Shown: positions 1 to 4,822 of the stretch, one piece after another
Layout of the letters: the number at the start of each line of letters is the position of its first letter
Numbering within the stretch: the first letter of the stretch is position 1
Assembly (NCBI GenBank): GCA_039817245.1
Contig: JBCBWF010000251.1
Location: forward strand, 1 to 7,653
From: Thermohalobaculum sp039817245
Lineage (GTDB): Bacteria; Pseudomonadota; Alphaproteobacteria; Rhodobacterales; Rhodobacteraceae
Direction of reading: 5' to 3'
Length of the DNA stretch: 7,653 bases
The notes under the pieces: model-generated
Seen by the model: only the letters and a program-made list of their open reading frames with translations
Databases searched by the model: none
What the model was told of the DNA's origin: nothing
Program-made: the position numbers and the translations under genes

Positions 1-1
1 C

Positions 2-382
2 GTGGCAGGCGGCGCGGCCGAGGGCGGGCGCTACGCCGAGCAGGCCGCCGCCTGGCGCGATGCCAAGCAGCATCTCGGCCGCATGCGCCTCGCCGCCGCG
101 CATGTCCTCGCCCACCATGCCGGCCTCGAGGTGCCCGGCGATGCCGCTGCGGCGCGCAAGGCGTTTCGCGGGTTCCGCCGCGAGGGCTTCCAGGATGCCC
201 TCGAGGATCCGGATCGCGGCGAGGCCTTCGGCGCCACGATTGCCCCCCTCACGACGCTATCGTCCCTCGCTGAAAGTCTCCTCGCGGCGCTGCCGGAGGA
301 TCTCGATGGGCTCTACGCTGCGGACCGCCCGCGCTTTCAGGCGATGTTCCGCGCGATCTATGGTGAACCGGAGGACGCCTGA
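2..382 (+). CDS. Unrecognised protein, C-terminal part (5' end cut by window edge)
   Basis: The open frame runs from the left edge to a TGA at 380-382. A GTG at position 2 could be read as a start, but it sits at the edge with no visible ribosome binding site, so this is most likely the C-terminal ~126 residues of a longer protein. The visible part looks mostly helical: a charged, Ala-rich stretch containing AEQAAAWRDAKQHLGRMRLA, then an Arg/Phe-rich patch (RKAFRGFRREGF), an acidic turn, and a final helical stretch ending in FRAIYGEPEDA. There is no signal peptide, membrane segment or cysteine, so it is probably cytoplasmic. The next gene starts 2 nt after the stop, and its Shine-Dalgarno lies inside this frame, which suggests translational coupling. 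I do not recognise a family. G/C-rich third positions and the tight junction support it as a real gene. Confidence 0.7.
   Translation: MAGGAAEGGRYAEQAAAWRDAKQHLGRMRLAAAHVLAHHAGLEVPGDAAAARKAFRGFRREGFQDALEDPDRGEAFGATIAPLTTLSSLAESLLAALPEDLDGLYAADRPRFQAMFRAIYGEPEDA
370..374 (+). promoter_or_regulatory. Shine-Dalgarno inside upstream gene
   Basis: GGAGG lies within the last codons of the first gene, 10 nt before the ATG at 385. This placement supports the start choice and translational coupling of the first two genes. Confidence 0.6.
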
Positions 383-384
383 CC

Positions 385-933
385 ATGCGGATACCCGCAC
401 CGACCGAGGAGGAGCGCGACGCCCTTCTCACCCGCGCCGGCAGAGCGGAGCGCGCCCTCAGCGCGCTCGCGCCGCGCGACCCGGACGCGCCGGCCAAGCC
501 GACGGCCACGGCCGGAGACATCTGGCGCGCCGCCGCGCTCGCCGACCCCGCAGCGCTGTCGCGCGTGGGCGCCGCCGCCGCGGCCGACCCCGCGACGGCC
601 CGCGCCTTCCAGTCCGCCCTCTCCCGCCACGCGCTGGCGAGCTTCGGCGCGCTGCGCGCGGCCGATAGCGGCGAGGCCGGGCCGCGCGTCACCGAGGAGG
701 GCTGGTCGATCGAGCTCAGCCGCTCGCGCAGCCGCCCCGGGCGCTGCTTCGTCTCCATCACCGTGCCTGCCGGGCGCGCGGCCCCGAAGCTGCTCTTCGC
801 CTCCATCGGCGAGGCCTATGCCGCATCCGATCTCCCCGCGCCGGAGGATGGCGTGATACAGCTGGTGCTCGACGAGACGGACCTGATCGTCACGGCCCTT
901 GCCGACCGGCGCTCCACGCTGATCCTGCGCTAA
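385..933 (+). CDS. Hypothetical cytoplasmic protein, 182 aa
   Basis: The ATG at 385 is preceded by GGAGG (370-374, 10 nt spacing) lying inside the previous gene, so the two are probably co-translated. The first ~95 residues are Ala/Arg-rich and look helical (for example EEERDALLTRAGRAERALSA and TARAFQSALSRHALASF). Residues ~105-182 look like a beta-rich domain: GWSIELSRSRSRPGRCFVSI, then alternating hydrophobic strands around DGVIQLVLDETDLIVTAL, ending in STLILR at the C-terminus. There is one cysteine (Cys121), no signal peptide and no membrane segment, so a cytoplasmic location is likely. I do not recognise the family. A helical N-terminus with a small beta domain could serve as an adaptor or scaffold, but that is speculation. 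It is followed by a 72-nt gap with two hairpin-like repeats before the Lon-like membrane protein gene, which may belong to the same transcript. Confidence 0.75.
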   Translation: MRIPAPTEEERDALLTRAGRAERALSALAPRDPDAPAKPTATAGDIWRAAALADPAALSRVGAAAAADPATARAFQSALSRHALASFGALRAADSGEAGPRVTEEGWSIELSRSRSRPGRCFVSITVPAGRAAPKLLFASIGEAYAASDLPAPEDGVIQLVLDETDLIVTALADRRSTLILR

Positions 934-948
934 CGGGCGAAAGGCGAA

Positions 949-968
949 GGGTCCGGGCCGCCGGACCC
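949..968 (+). repeat. Perfect 8-bp stem-loop in intergenic gap
   Basis: GGGTCCGG (949-956), loop GCCG (957-960), CCGGACCC (961-968): a perfect inverted repeat 15 nt after the stop of the 182-aa gene. No T-run follows, so it does not look like a classical intrinsic terminator. It could stabilise or delimit the upstream mRNA, act as an attenuator, or be a dyad-symmetric protein site. Confidence 0.6.
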
Positions 969-969
969 C

Positions 970-987
970 GGCCGGTTGCCAACGGCC
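970..987 (+). repeat. Second, adjacent stem-loop upstream of the Lon-like gene
   Basis: GGCC-G-GTT (970-977), loop GCC (978-980), AAC-GGCC (981-987): a 7-bp stem with one bulged G at 974. It begins 1 nt after the preceding hairpin and ends 9 nt before the ribosome binding site at 997-1001, so folding could affect translation of the next gene. Confidence 0.45.
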
Positions 988-996
988 GACTGTCAT

Positions 997-1001
997 GGAG
1001 G
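997..1001 (+). promoter_or_regulatory. Shine-Dalgarno deciding the start at 1006
   Basis: GGAGG ends 4 nt before the ATG at 1006. The in-frame TTG at 976 lies inside the second hairpin and has no comparable site, so 1006 is preferred as the start. Confidence 0.65.
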
Positions 1002-1005
1002 GCGC

Positions 1006-2820
1006 ATGGCGCGGAGAACCCTGCTCGCGATCGCCACCACCGGCGGGCCGTCGGTGATCCGCGCCTTCGGCTTCGACGACGGGGCGCGGCGCTCGCAGAT
1101 CGTGCGCTTCGAGCAGGCCCATATGCCCGTGGGCGTGAACACCCATTTCCACAGCTTCGACGAGGTGCTGCGCCGGCGCCTGCGCATGATGGGTTTCGCG
1201 GTGCCGGAAGATCCGCTGATCCTGGAGGTGGACGCGGAGATCGACACGGGCTCGAGCTGGCAGCTCGGCCTTGCCGCGGCCCATATGCTCCACGCCCGCG
1301 GCCGGCTCGCGACTGAACCCGCCCAAGGCGGGGACGCGCGCCGTGCCGTGGTCACCGGCCAGGTCGGCACCAATCGCTGGGACGCCAAGCCGGTGGAGGG
1401 GATCGCCGAGAAGCTGCAGCGCGCCGAGGCCTTCCTCGCCGCCGTGCCTGCCGGCGACCGGCTGTTCCTGCTGCCCGCGGACAATGCGGCCGAAGCCTCC
1501 GGGCCGCCCGAGGGCGTGGCCGTGCATCCGATCGGCGATCTCGAGGCGCTCGCCGGCGTCCTGCTTCCGGCTGCGGCGACGGCCGAGCCCGCCGTGGCGG
1601 CTGCGGCCCCGCCCCCCGCACGGCGCAGGCCGGCCCGCCTCGCCCTCGCCCTCGGCCTGACGGCCGCCGTGATCGGTGCCGCCGTCGTCGTCGGGCTCGA
1701 TGCCCCGGACGGGTCGACACCGCCCGGAGCCGAGGAGGCCACCGCCGATCCCGCCCCGGACGGTGACGCCACGCCCACGCTCGCCGCTGCCGCGCAGACC
1801 GCGGGCGGCGAGGCCGAAGCGCCCGACGCCGAGCGCACTGCCCCGGCGCGCACCATCTCGCCACCGCCCGAGCAACGGCAAATGGCAGAGGCCTCCACGA
1901 CCGCAGTGCCGGGCACGGATGCGCCCGCCGAAGATCCCGCGGACGCGCCGGATGCCGGGCCGTCGGCCCCCGAGGGCCCTGGCCGGAGCGACGCGCCCAA
2001 CGCGGCGCCGTCGGTCGAGGCCCCGCCCGGCGAGGACACGGTACCGGCCGCGGCCCCGGCGACGCCCACCGAAACGCCGCCCGTCGGGGCCACAGCGGAG
2101 ACCGAGGCCCCCGCGCAGGACCGGCCAGCGGATGCGCCCCCGTCCGACGACCCGGTTACGACCGTCGAAACCGCCACCCCCGCCTCGCCCGAGGACGGGA
2201 CACCTCCGATCGAGCAAACGCAAATCGAGGAGCCTCAGACGGAGGAGGCCCAGAACCGTTCGGCCGAGACCGAGGCGGGCGCCACCGCCACGACCGATCC
2301 GGAGACGACGGTTGACGAAGCCGCAGAAGCGGAGCCCGCCGGGAACACCGCCACCGCGCCGACAGACGGCACCGCCGGCGAAGCGGAGACCGCCGACGGG
2401 ACGATCCGACTTGCCCCGGTCGCGCTGCCGGAGCCGGAGATCTACATCAAGACCTATCGCGGCGATGGCGGCTGCCGGGCGGTGGCGCTCTCCCGCGAAT
2501 TCGGCGGGCGTGCCCTGCCGCTCGAACTCGTCCCGGTCCCCCCCGGCCAGACCAGCATCGCCGGCAGCTTCACCACACCCGTCTGCGGCCTGCAGTTCCG
2601 CCCCGGCAATGCGCCCCCCGGAAGCCGCATCGAGGTCTCCGTAGAGAGAGCCGGCACCGCGCTCGCCCCCCGCCACGACCCGGCCACCGGCGCCGTCGAC
2701 CTGGACCTCACCGCCGGCAGCGCGCCCGGCGCCATCGCGCTCACCGTCACGCTCAGCGCCCCCGAAACGGAGACACCCGGCCGCACGCCACGATCTGTCT
2801 CGCTATCGGTCAGCCCGTAG
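1006..2820 (+). CDS. Membrane-tethered Lon (S16)-like domain protein with periplasmic C-terminal domain
   Basis: 604 aa. Residues ~1-190 follow the Lon proteolytic-domain pattern. A strand (LILEVDAEID, 71-80) leads into TGSSWQLGLAAAHML, matching Lon DGPSAG-helix with Ser84 at the nucleophile position. VVTGQV (115-120) matches Lon MTGEI. VEGIAEKLQRA matches Lon GGLKEKLLAA with Lys136 at the catalytic Lys. FLLPADN and VHPIGDLEALAGVLL match the closing elements. There is no Walker-type ATPase domain. An Arg-rich stretch (RRRPAR, 206-211) precedes one hydrophobic segment (~212-231), predicting N-inside, C-outside topology. Residues ~232-466 form an acidic, low-complexity Ala/Pro/Glu/Thr linker. 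Residues ~467-604 look like a beta-rich periplasmic domain with Cys490 and Cys527, the protein's only cysteines. Whether the dyad is active is unknown: Lon has Pro-Ser-Ala, here Ser-Ser-Trp. A signalling or binding role for a Lon-fold domain is possible. Confidence 0.85.
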   Translation: MARRTLLAIATTGGPSVIRAFGFDDGARRSQIVRFEQAHMPVGVNTHFHSFDEVLRRRLRMMGFAVPEDPLILEVDAEIDTGSSWQLGLAAAHMLHARGRLATEPAQGGDARRAVVTGQVGTNRWDAKPVEGIAEKLQRAEAFLAAVPAGDRLFLLPADNAAEASGPPEGVAVHPIGDLEALAGVLLPAAATAEPAVAAAAPPPARRRPARLALALGLTAAVIGAAVVVGLDAPDGSTPPGAEEATADPAPDGDATPTLAAAAQTAGGEAEAPDAERTAPARTISPPPEQRQMAEASTTAVPGTDAPAEDPADAPDAGPSAPEGPGRSDAPNAAPSVEAPPGEDTVPAAAPATPTETPPVGATAETEAPAQDRPADAPPSDDPVTTVETATPASPEDGTPPIEQTQIEEPQTEEAQNRSAETEAGATATTDPETTVDEAAEAEPAGNTATAPTDGTAGEAETADGTIRLAPVALPEPEIYIKTYRGDGGCRAVALSREFGGRALPLELVPVPPGQTSIAGSFTTPVCGLQFRPGNAPPGSRIEVSVERAGTALAPRHDPATGAVDLDLTAGSAPGAIALTVTLSAPETETPGRTPRSVSLSVSP

Positions 2821-2829
2821 AAGATTGTT

Positions 2830-2853
2830 ACGCGAACGCCCCGTCCGTCGCGT
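2830..2853 (+). repeat. 6-bp inverted repeat after the Lon-like gene
   Basis: ACGCGA (2830-2835) and TCGCGT (2848-2853) form a dyad with a 12-nt spacer, 10 nt after the stop codon. It is too weak for a convincing terminator and no T-run follows. It could be an operator half-site pair or chance. The rest of the 163-nt gap (2821-2983) holds no promoter I can defend; its only other clear element is the ribosome binding site of the next gene. Confidence 0.25.
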
Positions 2854-2970
2854 CCGGTCAGCTTGACTCTGCAACTCCCGGGCGTGACCTTGCGGCCGGG
2901 CTCTATTTCAGCGTGTCGGTGCAATTTCGGGTCTGGCGGCGACATGGTGGATGCCAGAAGCTCCATGAAA

Positions 2971-2976
2971 GAAGGA
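2971..2976 (+). promoter_or_regulatory. Shine-Dalgarno for the gene at 2984
   Basis: GAAGGA lies 7 nt before the ATG at 2984. Earlier ATGs at 2944, 2951 and 2965 are not followed by a signal-peptide reading frame. The ATG at 2984 opens directly into one. Confidence 0.6.
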
Positions 2977-2983
2977 TTTCGCC

Positions 2984-3952
2984 ATGTTTTCGAAGACCAT
3001 CGCGTTCGGCGCCCTTGGCCTTGCCCTGATCGGCACCGCCCTCGCGCCTGCCCAAAGTGCCGCCCAGGATGTTCCCAACCTCCTCGTGATGGTCGAGGAC
3101 AGCGACAAGGACACGCTGCCCCGCGACAGCCGCGTTCAGCGCGGGATCATCAACGGCATGAACGACCGCATGACCGGCCGCGGCTACCGCGTCTATGACG
3201 AGCAGGCGGTCGGCATCGACGGCTACCGCGAGACCACCGTCTCCGACCGGGTGCGCCGCACGGACCAGGAACTGATCGCCGTCGCCAACTCGGTGAACAG
3301 CCCGGTGATCGACATCATCGTCGCCTACCAGGTCTACGCCTCGCTCGACAAACAGGCCTACGCCACCTTCGCGCGCATGCGCGTCTCGGGCCGGATGATC
3401 GACCCGCAGGGCGGCCGTGCGCTCGGCAGCTTCGACGTCACCACGCCGAAGACCTACAAGCTGCCGGTGAACTGCAGCGTGGAGTGCCTGAAGGAGCAGC
3501 TCTCCGAGGAAGGCCGCCAGATGGGCATCGACCTCGCCGATGTGCTCGCCGACAAGCTCGACCAGTACTTCAGGCCCGCCGGCGCGGTCGAGACGGGCAG
3601 CGTCCCGGTCTCCGAGGGCGGCGTCGCCGTGGCCTCGGGCGGTCCGGGCTTCGAGCGCCGCTACTCGCTCCGCTTCTCGGAGTGCTCGCAGCGCACGCTC
3701 ACCGATTTCGAGCCCTATCTCGTGATCTTCGAGGGCTATGTCGACCATCGGGCGGACCGCTGCACCGCGACGCGCTGCGACATGTCGTATATCTCGACGA
3801 TCAACCCCGGCAAGCTGCAGCGCAACCTCGTCAAGATGCTCGACCACTCCAACCATCCCGGCCGCGTGACGGTCTCGGGGCTGGAGTACCGGGTCGCCTG
3901 CGTGCCGACGCGCAAGCTCAGCCCGGTCGAGCTGAACCCGAACGACTGGTGA
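2984..3952 (+). CDS. Exported CsgG/FlgT/TolB-N-like protein, 322 aa
   Basis: Residues 1-28 are a clear Sec signal peptide (MFSKTIAF, hydrophobic core, likely cleavage at SAA|QD), placing the protein in the periplasm or beyond. Residues ~30-197 fit the alternating pattern of CsgG/FlgT/TolB-N-type domains: an opening strand (NLLVMVEDSD), a helix with GIINGMNDRMTGRGYRVYDE, a strand pair around VIDIIVAYQVYA, the diagnostic-looking MRVSGRMIDPQGGRALGSFD (body of the sheet with a turn), and a closing amphipathic helix (GIDLADVLADKLDQYF). A short linker (~200-223) leads to a second domain (~224-307) starting ERRYSLRF and ending VSGLEYRVAC. Six cysteines (164, 168, 234, 260, 265, 306) all lie after the signal, suiting periplasmic disulfides. 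The lipoprotein gene follows 68 nt later. The family assignment comes from pattern only and is tentative; the C-terminal domain is unrecognised. Confidence 0.8.
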   Translation: MFSKTIAFGALGLALIGTALAPAQSAAQDVPNLLVMVEDSDKDTLPRDSRVQRGIINGMNDRMTGRGYRVYDEQAVGIDGYRETTVSDRVRRTDQELIAVANSVNSPVIDIIVAYQVYASLDKQAYATFARMRVSGRMIDPQGGRALGSFDVTTPKTYKLPVNCSVECLKEQLSEEGRQMGIDLADVLADKLDQYFRPAGAVETGSVPVSEGGVAVASGGPGFERRYSLRFSECSQRTLTDFEPYLVIFEGYVDHRADRCTATRCDMSYISTINPGKLQRNLVKMLDHSNHPGRVTVSGLEYRVACVPTRKLSPVELNPNDW

Positions 3953-3968
3953 TCTCACCCCGGCCCGC

Positions 3969-3990
3969 GCCGTCGCCAAAAGGCGGCGGC
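3969..3990 (+). repeat. 9-bp stem-loop with AAAA loop between two genes
   Basis: GCCGTCGCC (3969-3977), loop AAAA, GGCGGCGGC (3982-3990): nine pairs including one T-G wobble, inside the 68-nt gap before the lipoprotein gene. No T-run follows, so it reads as an intercistronic RNA hairpin (mRNA stability or processing) rather than a full terminator. Confidence 0.5.
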
Positions 3991-4020
3991 CGGTTCGGTC
4001 ACTCTGATCAGGGGATCGTC

Positions 4021-4701
4021 ATGTCACGCAAGTTCATCCTTCTCGGCCTCGCGGCAGTGCTCGTCTCCGCCTGCCAGTCGACGCCGCCCGAGCCCGAAGT
4101 GCGCAACGCGGACGGCATGGTGGACCCGGCCACCGGCGCGCTGGTGGAAGAGTTCAACGACCAGACCTTCTCGATGGCCGACATCTACGCCGAGCGCCTG
4201 AAGAGCGACATCTCCAACAGCGACCGGCGCAGCATGGACACCGCTCTCGACGAAGTCCTGTCCCGCCCGCCCCGCGAACTCGGCGAGCGCTGGTCCAACC
4301 CGGTCACCCAGCACAAGGGCGATCTCGACCTCGTCAGCTGGCAGATCGACCGGCGCCTCGGCGAGCTCTGCGGCACCTTCGAGCACACCGCCTATCTGGG
4401 CGAGACGCTGAGCGGGGTGGTGATCATCTGCCGCGCCAACACCGACCCCGCCTGGACGGTGGACGAGGTGGTCTGGAAGAAGGCCGATCCGAAGACCGCG
4501 CACAACACCCCGCGCCGCACGGTGACCTACACGGAGCCGAAGGCCCGGCGCACGCCGCAGACGCAGGACCGGCCGCCGAAGACACCGCGCGTGAGCACCG
4601 GCAGCGCCGGCCAGCGCCCGCCGGGCTATGTGCCGCCGCCCTGTCCGGACGCCACCGCCGGTGCCGTCGCCCTCGGCGACTGCCTCGCCGCGCCGAACTG
4701 A
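4021..4701 (+). CDS. Lipoprotein of unknown function, 226 aa
   Basis: The ATG at 4021 has AGGGG (4010-4014) 6 nt upstream. The N-terminus (MSRKFILLGLAAVLVSAC) is a type II signal peptide with lipobox VSA|C, so Cys18 should be lipidated. The next residue is Gln, not Asp, which by the enterobacterial rule favours outer-membrane sorting. Residues ~40-155 appear folded: a helical stretch (FSMADIYAERLKSDI, then SMDTALDEVLSRPPRELGER), an aromatic strand (DLDLVSWQIDRRLGELCGTF) and VVIICRA, ending at DEVVWKKAD. Cys117 and Cys137 could form a disulfide. Residues ~160-207 are a Pro/Arg/Thr-rich, probably disordered tail (TEPKARRTPQ, PPGYVPPP), followed by a C-terminal Cys208/Cys221 pair. Basic Pro-rich segments in outer-membrane lipoproteins can span toward or contact peptidoglycan, but that is only a possibility here. 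I recognise no family. Confidence 0.82.
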   Translation: MSRKFILLGLAAVLVSACQSTPPEPEVRNADGMVDPATGALVEEFNDQTFSMADIYAERLKSDISNSDRRSMDTALDEVLSRPPRELGERWSNPVTQHKGDLDLVSWQIDRRLGELCGTFEHTAYLGETLSGVVIICRANTDPAWTVDEVVWKKADPKTAHNTPRRTVTYTEPKARRTPQTQDRPPKTPRVSTGSAGQRPPGYVPPPCPDATAGAVALGDCLAAPN

Positions 4702-4715
4702 GCGCGCCCATCGCG

Positions 4716-4741
4716 GGCCGCGGCGGGCAACCGCCCCGGCC
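4716..4741 (+). terminator. Stem-loop after the lipoprotein gene, possible terminator
   Basis: GGCCG-C-GGCGG (4716-4726), GCAA tetraloop (4727-4730), CCGCC-C-CGGCC (4731-4741): ten G-C pairs around one C-C mismatch with a GNRA-type loop, 14 nt past the stop. It is followed by a pyrimidine tract (CCTTCCTTCC, 4742-4751), not a pure T-run, so termination may be partial. A second inverted repeat, CGGCGCG (4751-4757) and CGCGCCG (4772-4778), follows. I see no recognisable promoter before the next gene. Confidence 0.45.
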
Positions 4742-4822
4742 CCTTCCTTCCGGCGCGTTCGCCGGGAGTGTCGCGCCGCCGGGGCGACGGACGACCGAGT
4801 ACGAGTTGAGTGGAGACCGTCC

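Noticed and set aside
976..1005. TTG start 10 codons upstream for the Lon-like protein
   Set aside because: The TTG lies within a stem-loop and has no ribosome binding site, whereas the ATG at 1006 has GGAGG at ideal spacing.
1676..2644. 322-aa + strand frame inside the Lon-like gene
   Set aside because: The product is an Arg/Pro-rich frame-shifted image of the linker. The other frame gives a domain, a membrane segment and a balanced C-terminal domain.
358..2676. 772-aa open frame on the - strand
   Set aside because: It is antisense to two genes with good starts and recognisable domains. The Gly/Arg-rich translation has no family pattern, and long antisense frames are expected at this GC content.
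2877..2900. Inverted repeat CCCGG ... CCGGG with a 14-nt loop
   Set aside because: Only 5 bp, does not extend on either side, and is expected by chance in such GC-rich DNA.
2863..2909. Possible sigma-70 promoter (TTGACT at 2863, TATTTC at 2904)
   Set aside because: The boxes are 35 nt apart, far from the usual 16-18, and no better partner for either was found.
3484..4020. Upstream extension of the lipoprotein gene to 3484
   Set aside because: It overlaps the CsgG/FlgT-like gene and would place the lipobox in mid-protein. The ATG at 4021 begins a textbook type II signal peptide.
4628..4822. Upstream extension of the pseudo-FGE gene to 4628
   Set aside because: It would overlap the lipoprotein gene and bury the signal peptide behind 65 Arg/Pro-rich residues. 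The ATG at 4823 has a good ribosome binding site.
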